A program made the position numbers and the translations under genes. This document shows positions 18,344-27,075 of a stretch of 64,000 nt of DNA, in pieces; within the stretch, counting starts at the first letter, position 1, and each line of letters begins with the position of its first letter. This DNA is from Diplonema papillatum (taxonomy: Eukaryota; Euglenozoa; Diplonemea; Diplonemida; Diplonemidae), in NCBI GenBank assembly GCA_030068145.1, contig JAPJBO010000389.1, positions 1 to 64,000 on the forward strand, in the 5' to 3' direction. The notes below the pieces were generated by a model. That model made no database searches and was not told where the DNA came from. It was given only the letters and a program-made list of their open reading frames with translations.

Positions 18344-18404
18344 TCGATCACACTCTACAACGCTCGACTACACTCTACTACACTCTACTACACTCGATTA
18401 CACT
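18344..18404 (+). repeat. Decamer tail (TACACTCTAC/TACACTCGAT) upstream of LINE C copy 1
   Basis: Six or so units related to TACACTCTAC stand directly before the first family C sequence. Units of the same kind follow the family C stop codon at 23606-23655. This is thus either the tail of a lost upstream family C copy or a target made of the same repeat. Confidence 0.7.
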
Positions 18405-18543
18405 GATTTGCGCCGAGATAGATGCACGCTGGTGCGGGGCAGACACGTTAGCGGCCCTGCAGGAACCATCGGGGGGGCGGGTGCTGAAGGCGGAGTGCAG
18501 GCGGCTCGCGGGAGAGGCGAAGGTGGACCTGAGTCCGCACAGC

Positions 18544-19581
18544 ATGTTCAACGTGCGGCGGGTACACCGGGTATTTCAGATGATGGTACGTGTCGAGGAG
18601 GAGCAGGTCGGGAGATTGTTGAGAATTTCGGGCAGGAGGGGTCTCTTTCTACGCGTACCGCGCTGGAAGGAGGGATCGGAGACGAGCGACGTCGTATGGC
18701 TAGCTGACGAGGAAGCATCGCTGAAGAGCGCTCTCGTGCTCGCGCAGGGGAAAGGCTGCCTGGGCCTTGCTCGTAGTCGCGCGCGGCTGGGGGTGAGGGT
18801 CGAAGACGGCATGTCCGAGCGGGTGCGGGAATCGCTGGGCGAAGCGGCGGTGAAGCAGGGACCGCCCGCGATGCATTACCTGGTGAGGGGGGCACAGGCG
18901 CGCGATGCCGCTTCGGATCTTGAGGCGACCATGAAGGCGGCGGGATGGACATGTCGCCAAGTCGCGTCCTACCGGAGCAAGACGCATGGGGACACACGCG
19001 TCGTCGCCAGTGAGGAGTCGCCCCCGCATCGACTGATAAGCGCGGGAGGTGCGCTGATGAAGGTCGACGACGAGACCGAGGAAGACAGGTCCGGACGGCG
19101 GCCGAAATCGCAGGTGTGGGATGCGAGGGCGGAGAGGACGCCGAAGGTCTCGTCATATCTCGAGGCGATGCGACGGCAGGATCAGGAAAAGACGAGCATA
19201 CCCGAGCAACCGAAGGGCGCAGGCGACAACAATGGCGCGGTGCGACAGCTCAGGGCGGAGAACGCGGAGCTACGCGCGAAGAACGACGCGCTGCGTGAAG
19301 ACATCGCAGCACTCAGTGCTCAGATGGCCAAGCTGACCGAGATGGTCGCAACGATGAGGCCGAAGACACCCCCGGCGATGCCCGTAGACCGAACCCCGAT
19401 CAAGAAGAAGGCTCCGAAGACGCCCGTCGCCACACCGACGAAGCAGAAGACGGGACGGGCCGAGGCTCCGTCTGAAGACGTCCACATGACGCAACCGAAG
19501 CGTCCGCTGGGAACGCCGGGGAAGTCACCGTTAGCGAAGACGAAGAAGGCGCACCAACCGGCGTCGGCGAAGCGCTCGTGA
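18544..19581 (+). CDS. LINE C ORF1 protein (coiled coil, basic tail)
   Basis: The frame is open from before 18405, through the decamer tail, but the first ATG inside LINE sequence is at 18544 (MFNVRRVHRV); the true start may have been lost by truncation. The middle (~18580-19000) has no recognised fold. Residues encoded at ~19240-19370 form a leucine-heptad coiled coil (QLRAENAELRAKNDALRE), typical for ORF1 trimerisation. The C-terminus is Lys/Pro/Thr-rich and very basic, suited to RNA binding. The stop is 15 bp before ORF2. Function is inferred from position and composition. Confidence 0.6.
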   Translation: MFNVRRVHRVFQMMVRVEEEQVGRLLRISGRRGLFLRVPRWKEGSETSDVVWLADEEASLKSALVLAQGKGCLGLARSRARLGVRVEDGMSERVRESLGEAAVKQGPPAMHYLVRGAQARDAASDLEATMKAAGWTCRQVASYRSKTHGDTRVVASEESPPHRLISAGGALMKVDDETEEDRSGRRPKSQVWDARAERTPKVSSYLEAMRRQDQEKTSIPEQPKGAGDNNGAVRQLRAENAELRAKNDALREDIAALSAQMAKLTEMVATMRPKTPPAMPVDRTPIKKKAPKTPVATPTKQKTGRAEAPSEDVHMTQPKRPLGTPGKSPLAKTKKAHQPASAKRS

Positions 19582-19596
19582 CTGACGAACGACGAG

Positions 19597-22500
19597 ATGC
19601 GTGGCGGAGGGAAGACGCTCGAAGCGCTGGGGTCTAGGTTGAAGGAAGCGGCGGACGCGATGGGGGCTAGTGTGCAAGAGATTCCTGGGGACGGTGCCTG
19701 CCAGTTCGCAGCGGTCGTGGCCGGGCTGCCGGGATGGTCGGTAGGGGGGCTTCGTGCGCGTGTTGTGGACGCGATGTTGGAGGACCCGACGTTCGAGGCT
19801 CACTTCGCGCCGTCCGAAAGGTACGGCAGCTGGGAGTTCTACGTGGGGGCGATGCGGGGACCGTACGAGTACGGGGACGAGATGACGCTGACGGCAGCCG
19901 CAACGGTCACCGGGACGACAATCTGGGTACTGGACAGCAGGAGACCGCACATCCTGCGACGGTACGCACCTCGCGCGGGCGCCACAGGGGAGCAGGCGGT
20001 AGTCACGTATGTACCGGAACACTACGACCGACTCCTACTCCCGGGCAGCGCAATGGCAGAGCTGGCGCGACGTACGGACACGGTGGAAACTGCGGCATTG
20101 CGCATTGGGGACGCGGGGAGGGTCGCGGCGGATGAAAGAGCGAGCGCCGAGTCACGGGAGGTGCCGCCGAAGTGGGATGGCGGAGTGTTGCAACGAGAGG
20201 AAGGGAAGACACTGAAGTTTGGAACGCTGAACATGACCTCGTTGGGGGGAAGGGCACACTTTTTGGACTGTGCCGCGGTAGACATCCTGGCGGTACAGGA
20301 GACGCTCTTGACCGAATGGGGTCAGAGGGAATTCGAGGACGGCGTCCGACAAAGCTGGAAGTCGCTGTGGGGGGAACCGTGTCGGGAACGGCTCGACCGG
20401 CAGGGTAAGGCGTCACCGTGGGTAGCGGAAGCCGGCGGAGCGGGTGTTGCAGTTTTTGCGAAGAAACCGGCGCCGGCCTTCGTGGTCGGGAAGCCATCAC
20501 TGAGCCGAAGATGGGTACACGTGGCCGTCGGAATTGGAAAAGGAAGCCAATTCTTGCATATATTCACTCTATATGCGAATTCTGGAGAAAAGGCTGCGTC
20601 GGAGAGGGAGAGGATCATTGCGGAGGTGCACCGGGAAGCATCGAGTCTCGGACGGGTGCCAGTGGTTGTGGCCGGGGACTTCAATGCAGAACCCTCGTCG
20701 TCGGCGGCGATGTCGAGCATGCTGCGGTCGGGATGGTACGACGCCGCGGAAATCTGCTCCGCTGGCGGTGCCCCGAAGACGTACGAGAAGACAGGCACGC
20801 GAGGCACACGCATCGACCACATCTTGTTGAACGACGTCGCGATGCAGGCACTCGTAGCGAGCGAGACCACCGTCGTCGTGGACGGGGAGGGGCAGCGGGT
20901 GCCCAGTCACAAGATGGTAACGGTGGAGCTGGACATCGCCGCGTTCGCAGACACGTGTGAGAGGTATCGAATGCCGAGGTCACTGCGGCAAATAAGCAAG
21001 GTGGACGAGGGGCGGACAGCGGCAAGGGCGGAGGAGTTGTTGGTGAAGAATCGCTTCGGCGATGCGGCACCAGGGAACGTGGAAGCACTCTGGCTGTCGG
21101 CGACGAAGGCGTGCGAGCAGTTTCTGATCGAGCTGGCAGAGGAACAGGGGCTGCTTGACGGGCCCGTTGCCGCCTATCGAGGAAGAGGTGAGACGAGGGT
21201 GCCCAAAAGGGCGCGAATTGCATCTGCGACGGACACCGGGACGGGCGCAGACACATATGCCTCGAGCAGAGTCCGGAAGGCGATGAACGGCCTCGACGCG
21301 TATATCCGAGGGTTGCAAGCTCTGAATGGGGAAGGACCTGGGTGCATGCCGAGGTCGCTGGAGAAGACGTGGCAGAACGTGGTGTCTGGTCTGGATTCTA
21401 TGGCCGGACAATTACCGAAGGTGCGCAATTTGCCGCGGCGTCCACCGGACTTGAGCGTCGCCCAGACCGTCAGGCAGAAGCTGGAAGCGAGAAGCCGTTC
21501 ACTGACGGCACAAGCGCGTAAAGGGAGGATTGCACAGCTGGAGAACAAGATGCAAAACCTCCACTGCGCGAACAAAGGGCAGTTGCTACCGTGGTGCAGG
21601 AAGAAGAGGGCGGATGGCCTGGTGGCGCTGAAAGTGGGGGGGCAGTACACGGCGAATGCGCGGCAGATCGATGCGGCGTTGCAGAAGGAGTGGGCGCCGG
21701 TTAACCGGATGTACGAGTGCAAACAGGAGCCAAGCTATGAAGCGTTCCGGACGGAGTATGCGGAGTACATCGAACGTCGTCCGATGGAATGCCGAGATTT
21801 GACGGGCGAGGATCTGAGAAGCATTCTTGGAAAGAAGAGGGATGGCGGTGTCCCAGGTGTGGACGGGTGGAACACAGCGGAGCTGAAGAAGCTGCCATTG
21901 CCGCTACTGAACGCCCTGGCAGAGGTGTTCAACGCCCTGGGCCACATTTGGTGGCAATGCCGGGCGTACGAACGGATCCGAGCGCAACACCAGTATGCCG
22001 AAATTGTCGGCGCGGATCGCTCGACTTGGCCCCCGTGCCTGCAAGAACACGGGATTCTGCCGAAGGGAAGTCGAGTCAGCATCGAAGTGCTGCACACGTT
22101 CATGGCGGAGGTCATGCACGAGAGACGACGGCTGGAGAGGGAAGGAAGAGACCGGGCGGTCGGCCACCCCTGGAGACAACTGCACCCCGACGACTGCCCC
22201 CCGCGCCGACTGAATTTCGAAGCGATCGCTGGACCGGGGACCTTCGCGGCGGTCGGAGGAGAGAGGTGGTTCCGGGCGCTGCAACATTGGCTGGATGGGA
22301 TGTGCTGGTCGGTAGCGGGTGACGTTTCGACAGCGGAGCTCGCCATCGACTTTGAAGTGTACACCGGGCTCGATCTGCCGGGCAGTGTCGTAGCAACGAC
22401 GGACGGGACACCGTTGAGCATGCGTGCGAGGGTACTCGCGAGGCTTTTGAAAACCGTCGGGGATGCGCTGGAGCGAAACGGCGACGAACCGCCTCTGCCG

Positions 22501-23550
22501 GGAAGGAAACTGGGGACGGTAGGGTCGCTGAGAACGGTGGGAGCCCCGCCGTGCCTCACGGGGTACGAGATGAGGCCAATCTTCCGTGGTGGTACGGAGA
22601 CGATGGAAGTGCTCGAGACGCAGCTGACGACGGCTCGGCACGAATTCAACGGCGAGGCGTGGGGGATGGATCTTTTCCCGACGTACGGAGGTGGAAGGGC
22701 GGAGCGTGCGGCGAGATGGGCGGTGTTCAACGACGCTACGGAGAAGAAGAAAGGCAAGAAGTCGGCAGTCGTCGGAGGGGATCCGTGGTACGTGCCGGAA
22801 GGGGTTCCCCAACACGAAAAGTGGGGTGAGCGGGTGTGCCACGAGCACCAAAAGGTGAAGTGCGACGTCTGCAAGCGCCGGGGCAAGTCGGTGGCGTGGT
22901 GCTGTAAGGCCCACCACAAGGAAGACGACGGCCTTGCGGTGAAGTTCTGCGCGCAGCACCGCCTGACGCAATGCGCGACGTGCAAGACGATCGCAGAGTG
23001 CTGCCGCAACGGACACCACCGGTGCCTTGATCATGGCATGCCGACGTGTGCGCACTGCAGCCGGCTCGCGGATTTGCGGAGTCGAAGGCCCAAACTGTGC
23101 TGTCGGAAGGGGCACCACCGGGCGACCGTGGCGAGAGGAGAAGAAGCAGCATCGAAGAAGAGGAAGGCGGAGCTGGAGGGCGCCGCGCCAGCGCCGAGAC
23201 AGGCGAAGCGTGAGAACGTGGTGTTCATTCTGCAGGAAGCAGCAGAAGGCAAGCGAGAGCCCGCAACATCAACACCGACGTCAGCAGCGAAGGTCGGGAA
23301 GACGGCGCCAACGCCAGCGAAGAAGCGGCGATCAGACTCCGCGGCGGAGCCGGTACCGAAAAGACGCAAAGGACGCGTCGATGCGCCACGACCATCGCCC
23401 AGGCGCCGAGAAAAAGCAGAAGTCGACGCGCAACCGATGAACCTCGACGAGCAATCGAAGAAGAAGCGAAGCACCAAACGCGCGCCTGAGCGCGACGATC
23501 AAGACGAGCTAAAGCGGCGAAAGCATGACACTTCACGTGCGAAGAGATAA
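19597..23550 (+). CDS. LINE C ORF2 protein: OTU protease, APE endonuclease, RT remnant, Cys/His-rich C-terminus
   Basis: ATG at 19597, 1317 aa. Residues 25-150 form an OTU-type cysteine protease: GDGACQFAAV supplies Asp32 and Cys35, EHYD supplies His142. Residues ~205-450 are an APE-like endonuclease with LNMTSL, VQETLL, GDFNAE, RIDHIL and SHKMV. RT begins normally (LTGEDLRSILGKK...GVDGWNTAELKKL, ~residues 730-765) but then passes directly into the C-terminal WWQC...WPPCLQEHGILP region. No FxxD, GxPQG or YADD motif exists. The end has repeated CxxC/H clusters (~residues 1075-1170) and a Lys/Arg tail. Most likely an in-frame internal loss of the palm, with the ends still matching copy 2. Confidence 0.8.
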   Translation: MRGGGKTLEALGSRLKEAADAMGASVQEIPGDGACQFAAVVAGLPGWSVGGLRARVVDAMLEDPTFEAHFAPSERYGSWEFYVGAMRGPYEYGDEMTLTAAATVTGTTIWVLDSRRPHILRRYAPRAGATGEQAVVTYVPEHYDRLLLPGSAMAELARRTDTVETAALRIGDAGRVAADERASAESREVPPKWDGGVLQREEGKTLKFGTLNMTSLGGRAHFLDCAAVDILAVQETLLTEWGQREFEDGVRQSWKSLWGEPCRERLDRQGKASPWVAEAGGAGVAVFAKKPAPAFVVGKPSLSRRWVHVAVGIGKGSQFLHIFTLYANSGEKAASERERIIAEVHREASSLGRVPVVVAGDFNAEPSSSAAMSSMLRSGWYDAAEICSAGGAPKTYEKTGTRGTRIDHILLNDVAMQALVASETTVVVDGEGQRVPSHKMVTVELDIAAFADTCERYRMPRSLRQISKVDEGRTAARAEELLVKNRFGDAAPGNVEALWLSATKACEQFLIELAEEQGLLDGPVAAYRGRGETRVPKRARIASATDTGTGADTYASSRVRKAMNGLDAYIRGLQALNGEGPGCMPRSLEKTWQNVVSGLDSMAGQLPKVRNLPRRPPDLSVAQTVRQKLEARSRSLTAQARKGRIAQLENKMQNLHCANKGQLLPWCRKKRADGLVALKVGGQYTANARQIDAALQKEWAPVNRMYECKQEPSYEAFRTEYAEYIERRPMECRDLTGEDLRSILGKKRDGGVPGVDGWNTAELKKLPLPLLNALAEVFNALGHIWWQCRAYERIRAQHQYAEIVGADRSTWPPCLQEHGILPKGSRVSIEVLHTFMAEVMHERRRLEREGRDRAVGHPWRQLHPDDCPPRRLNFEAIAGPGTFAAVGGERWFRALQHWLDGMCWSVAGDVSTAELAIDFEVYTGLDLPGSVVATTDGTPLSMRARVLARLLKTVGDALERNGDEPPLPGRKLGTVGSLRTVGAPPCLTGYEMRPIFRGGTETMEVLETQLTTARHEFNGEAWGMDLFPTYGGGRAERAARWAVFNDATEKKKGKKSAVVGGDPWYVPEGVPQHEKWGERVCHEHQKVKCDVCKRRGKSVAWCCKAHHKEDDGLAVKFCAQHRLTQCATCKTIAECCRNGHHRCLDHGMPTCAHCSRLADLRSRRPKLCCRKGHHRATVARGEEAASKKRKAELEGAAPAPRQAKRENVVFILQEAAEGKREPATSTPTSAAKVGKTAPTPAKKRRSDSAAEPVPKRRKGRVDAPRPSPRRREKAEVDAQPMNLDEQSKKKRSTKRAPERDDQDELKRRKHDTSRAKR

Positions 23551-23564
23551 CCGCGCAGTCGGCG

Positions 23565-23656
23565 ATGCAGATTATCGCCACAGATTCTTTGCATTCTAAT
23601 CCAAAACGACTACACTCTACTACACTCTACTACACTCGATTACACTCTACTACACG
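23565..23656 (+). repeat. 3' UTR module and decamer tail of LINE C copy 1
   Basis: GATGCAGATTATCGCCACAG and a TTTGCATTCTAA box are followed by TACACTCTAC/TACACTCGAT units. The same module, in either orientation, marks every other family C remnant in the window. Confidence 0.85.
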
Positions 23657-24420
23657 AATTTCGAAGCGATCGCTGGACCGGGGACCTTCACGGCGGTCGC
23701 AGGAGAGAGGTGGTTCCGGGCGCTGCAGTATTGGCTGGATGGGATGTGCTGGTCGGTAGCGGGTGACGTCTCGACGGCAGAGCTCGCAGTAGACTTCGAA
23801 GTGTACACCGGGCTCGATCTACCGGGCAGTTTAGTGGCGACGACAGGTGGGACGCCGCTGTGTATCCGTGCGAGAATGTTGGCGCGGATGCTGAAAACGA
23901 TCGGGGAAGCGCTTGAGCGGGAAGGGGTGGGGCCGCTTCTGCCGGGTAGAAAGCTGGAGAAGATAGGTTCATTGAGAACGGTAGGGGCCCCCCCATGCCT
24001 CACGGGCTACGAGATGAGGCCAATTTTCCGCGGCGGCGAGGAGACGATGGGAATCTTGGAGACGCAGCTGAAGGCGAGCCGGCATGCGTTCACCGGCGAG
24101 GCGTGGGGGATGGACCTTTTCCCGACGTACGGAAGAGAAAGGGCGGAGCGTGCGGCGAGATGGGCGGCCTTCGATGACGCTACGGAGAAGAAGAGAGGCA
24201 AGAAGTCGGCTGTCGTCGGAGGGGATCCGTGGCTCGTGCCGGAAGGGATTCCCCGACACGAAAAGTGGGGTGAGCGGGTGTGCCCCGGGCACCAAAAGGT
24301 GAAGTGCGACGTCTGCAAGCGCCGGGGCAAGTCGGTGGCGTGGTGCTGCCAGGCCCATCACAGGGAGGGTGATGGCCTAGCCGTAAAAATGTGTGCCGAG
24401 CACCGGATGACGCAGTGCGA
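23657..24420 (+). pseudogene. LINE family C copy 2, internal ORF2 fragment
   Basis: The sequence begins AATTTCGAAGCGATCGCTGG directly after the tail of copy 1 and matches copy 1 from 22213 to about 22976, with many silent and some amino-acid differences. It keeps the region just past the RT remnant, including GERWFRALQ, YTGLDLPGS and the first part of the Cys/His cluster, in an open frame. It stops where a TIR element D terminus begins at 24421. It has no start, no RT palm and no 3' end. Confidence 0.8.
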
Positions 24421-24586
24421 CGGTGTGAACCTCATGCTGATCATCTGCCTGAAAAATCCCGGAAAACTGTGGAAAACGGCTCAAATTCCGAGAAAATCCT
24501 CGGAATAGTGACTTTTCCGTTGAAAATGCTCAGTCAGCCATTTTAGCTATTTTAGCTATTTTCAGCTATAGCTAAGTCTCACACTG
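24421..24586 (-). mobile_element. Detached terminus of a TIR element D relative
   Basis: This segment is the inverse of 14838-15045: GGTGTGAACCTCATGCTGATC, a AAATCCCGGAAAACTGTGG block, TAGCTATTTTAGC repeats, then AAGTCTCACACTG at 24574-24586. It joins LINE C copy 2 at 24420. No matching left end with a common target duplication was found, so the rest of this element is missing or rearranged. Confidence 0.7.
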
Positions 24587-24711
24587 GCGGGTATCACTTC
24601 GTATCTCTTCGAGTAAACGGCCGCATGGATCGCTTGGCGGGCAAGCGAAATAACCGAGTCTGCTCCTGAGAGCTGGACTGCAGTGTGGCTCCTGCGCCAG
24701 CCGCGCCAGGC

Positions 24712-24740
24712 CGCGCCAGAAAACCCTGTTTTCTGGCGCG
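24712..24740. repeat. Hairpin, 12-bp stem, in a GGCGCG-rich block
   Basis: CGCGCCAGAAAA (24712-24723) pairs perfectly with TTTTCTGGCGCG (24729-24740) around a 5-base loop. Flanking CGCGCCAGG and TTTGGCGCG copies extend the symmetry. Confidence 0.75.
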
Positions 24741-24915
24741 TTTGGCGCGTTTGGCGCGATTGGCGCGCCCTTGGTGTTTTCACCAGGAATTGACAACCTT
24801 TTCATTTTGGGATCATCATTCGTCCATTTTCTTGGTGATAACCCTGTTCTCGGCGTCAGGGGTCCGGCCAAGGAACGTAGCTGAGGTCCGTTTGGTAGGA
24901 CATCGCATTAAACAT

Positions 24916-24985
24916 GAGTTTAATTCGCACACCGGAACGGTGCCTACGGCTCCGAGGGCAACCGCACCGAAGGAGAATTAAACTC
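24916..24985. repeat. Nested inverted repeat, GAGTTTAATTC ... GAATTAAACTC
   Basis: An 11-bp outer stem (24916-24926 with 24975-24985) encloses a 6-bp inner stem CGGTGC/GCACCG (24938-24943 with 24964-24969). It could be a small structured RNA or a mini inverted-repeat element; nothing decides. Confidence 0.55.
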
Positions 24986-25189
24986 CCAACAAAGTAACAG
25001 AAACTGTAGCTTCTAAATCGTTGGTATGAACAATCAAGTTGTTGGTATACTCCTTCTACTCTTCCTCCTCCCCCTGCACTATCTGTTCAACATCACGTAG
25101 GATTCATTTACAGCACACAAAATGGTTCGCTCGTGACAGGGGATCTTCTCCTTTAGGACTGGAGAAGCAGGGAGGAGTAAGTGCCGAGC

Positions 25190-27060
25190 ATGGGCAGCTA
25201 CAGAGTATTATCCACGATAGCACGGGGGACGCATGGGGTTGTCCTGAAGGCGGAAGACACGGAAACCGGCGACATCGTGGCGCTGAAGAAGCCAGTGTAC
25301 GACCTGCACGAGGTGCCGCTTACGGTGGTCCGCGAGATCAAGCTGCTGAAGGAGATTCAACACGAGAATGTAGTCCGTTTACTCGACGTGATAGTCGAAA
25401 GTGGACAGGTCGTCGTTGCGTACGAGCATCTGGCTCTCGGCTCGCTCGCCGGCCTGATCGCGAACCCGGACATCGTCATCGACGTTGCCGTCTGCAAAGG
25501 CTTCGCAAGAATGATCTTGACAGGTAGGTCTTTTCTTTCGTTCAGCAGCTGGACCCGGCAGGTAAGGAAGAACAAATAAACCAATGAACGCGCCAAGAGA
25601 TGGCGAAGACGGGGCACAATGAAGTATCTCACTTGTTCTCAAAAGAAATAGCCTGGGAACAGGTATCCACCGTAAGGATTGAGGTACCGATGCGGTACCG
25701 ATGACGTCCCATCCAAGAAAGTCCAAAAAAGGTACCGATGACGTCCTTCAGGTGAATTGTTGCGTGACGTGCCGATGGCGTCCTTCAGGTGAAAATGTTA
25801 AGGATCACGATGCCGATGGCGTCCGGCAGGGACGCCGGGAACGCTACCATTGCCCGCGTAGATTGCCGCCGATGTAATGAGCCATCTTCATACCCACGGT
25901 TAATCCGTTTACGCTGAGACTTGCATGGCTTAATTCTTGAAACAAGCATACGACCACTGGCAGGATCAACCAGGGTTCTTCTCATCTGCATCAGAGATAG
26001 GCCCCATTCGGAACACGGCTCAAACACCCTAAATGAGAAGTCGGAGCTTACTACACAAATCCAAAGCATTTTTTCAACACCCCCGTCCCAGACAAACCAG
26101 ACTCACATCGCTGTCCTGTCTGCAGACACTCAGGTTCCGCGCTGATGATGGTCGGCCTTATGCGTTCGTGGCTTAAAGGGGCCGAAACGCGGCCCAACGG
26201 CACCAATGCGGTGTTGAGTACATATCCATTCCAAGCACGTTCTTGCACTCCCCCCAAGGGCGGAAGGAACCAATACGTAGGTCCTTTCTTCAGAAAAAGG
26301 AACCTAAACGAACAAGGAAAGGTTCGCTCCAGGAGGCATGTAGGCCTACGGTACACGATGTGAAATAAAAGCGGGTGTTACATCCGCTTTTCCAGTGTGT
26401 CGCTAGCACATCCTCTTTAACACCAACTTAAGTCGCAAGACACCTAACTGATCGGATCGACGGTACCGTTGAAACCTTGCTCCACCTTTGTTCACAGGAG
26501 TGCGCGCGCTCCACGAGAACTTCGTCGTGCATCGTGACGTGAAGCCTGACAACCTGCTGGTCGGTGATGACGGCGTCGTGAAGGTGGCAGATCTCGGGCT
26601 CTCGAAGCCGTTTTGCCAATCGGATGCAGATTGGGACACACCGGAGGTCGTTACATTTCCGTACCGCGCTCCGGAGCTCTTCTTCGGTGCCTACGCCTAC
26701 TCCCCCGCCATCGATTGTTGGTCCGTCGGCTGCGTTGTCGCCGAGTTATGGAACAGGGTGCCTTTATTCCCTCACGACTCGGAGCTCAGCGCGCTGCAAG
26801 CGATGGCTGCCTTGTTCGACTTAAGCTGGCCCGGGGCCGACCTGCTGCCTCGCTACCTGTCGTTCAAGCCGGACACGCACACCAAGCTGCCGCTGTCCGC
26901 GTACCTTCCTGCGGCGCCTGCGTCGCTGGTGACTTTGGTCGAGTCGCTGCTCACGCCGCAGCCTTCAAAACGGCCTACTGCGGACCTGGCTTTGGCAGCG
27001 CCGTTCTTCTCAGAAGCGCCCGATGAAGAACGTGTCAAAGTGCACCGCCTGGCGCGCTAA
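25190..27060 (+). CDS. CDK7/CDKD-like cyclin-dependent kinase, two exons
   Basis: Exons 25190-25523 and 26498-27060 join across a GT..AG intron (phase 1) to give 298 aa. Closest by eye to CDK7, the CAK/TFIIH kinase of CDK T-loops and the Pol II tail. The N-lobe has VALKK (catalytic Lys) and VPLTVVREIKLLKE at the cyclin-binding helix. The C-lobe has HRDVKPDNLL, DLG instead of DFG, EVVTFPYRAPELFFG, DCWSVGCVVAEL and an LPRYLSFKP stretch like CDK7's LPDYVTFK. The Gly loop reads ARGTHGVV, so its first Gly is Ala. The ATG at 25190 gives MGSYRVLS at the usual kinase start. CDK20 is an alternative. Activity is likely but not proven, given the loop and DLG changes. Confidence 0.8.
25690..25828. repeat. 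Short direct repeats GGTACCGATGACGTCC / GATGCCGATGGCGTCC
   Basis: At least five degenerate copies of a CCGATGRCGTCC core occur here, often followed by TTCAGGTGAA. They run up to the edge of the rRNA-like fragment and may have grown from its border. Confidence 0.55.
25845..25974 (-). pseudogene. 18S rRNA 5'-end fragment inside the kinase intron
   Basis: Read on the minus strand from 25974, the sequence begins CCTGGTTGATCCTGCCAGTG, the near universal start of eukaryotic SSU rRNA. It continues with TATGCTTG, ATTAAGCCATGCAAG, ATGGCTCATTACATC and ATGGTA in the right order and spacing for the first ~130 nt of 18S. The stretches between differ strongly from any 18S known to me. It ends after about 130 nt. 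No other rRNA piece was seen nearby, so it is an inserted, decayed fragment rather than an rDNA unit. Confidence 0.85.
26095..26265 (+). repeat. Dispersed repeat family R3, intron copy
   Basis: Contains GTCTGCAGACACTCAGGTTC, CGCGCTGATGATGG, CGTGGCTTAAAGG and TCCATTCCAAGCACGTTCTTG. The same string of blocks occurs at 44135-44285, 53830-53950 and 57340-57590. Confidence 0.8.
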
Positions 27061-27075
27061 AGAGTGGACAACCGG

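Larger units (their letters stand above)
18405..23656 (+). mobile_element. LINE family C copy 1 (OTU-APE type, RT palm missing)
   Basis: The copy contains ORF1 (C-terminal ~345 codons from the first internal ATG), ORF2 (1317 codons) and a 3' module GATGCAGATTATCGCCACAG...TTTGCATTCTAA, followed by decamers. Its 5' edge abuts decamers at 18404, so it is probably 5'-truncated inside ORF1. Both ORFs are open and separated by 15 bp. ORF2 lacks the RT catalytic core, so this copy is non-autonomous despite its intact frames. 3' fragments of the same family lie at 31.7, 41.3, 55.2 and 63.5 kb. Confidence 0.8.
24587..25189. other. Gene-free stretch with two hairpins, upstream of the kinase gene
   Basis: Two inverted repeats (24712-24740 and 24916-24985) are the only structure seen. 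The last ~150 bp should contain the promoter and 5' UTR of the kinase gene; no TATA-like box stands out. Confidence 0.4.
25524..26497 (+). other. Intron of the CDK7-like gene (974 bp)
   Basis: The intron starts GTAGGT and ends TTCACAG. It splits the kinase between MILT and VRALHENF, where the two coding parts align with CDK7 without loss. It is unusually rich in foreign sequence: a GATGCCGATGGCGTCC-type short repeat (~25690-25825), an antisense 18S rRNA fragment (25845-25974) and a copy of dispersed repeat family R3 (26095-26265). Confidence 0.85.

Noticed and set aside
21735-23118. 404-424 codon minus-strand frames opposite LINE C ORF2
   Set aside because: Shadow frames of a GC-rich gene; no domain, and they follow codon positions of the sense ORF.
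14838-24586. One 9.7-kb transposon bounded by the matching D termini
   Set aside because: The outer flanks share no target duplication, whereas 14838-16798 has its own flanking CTTCTG pair and inverted ends.
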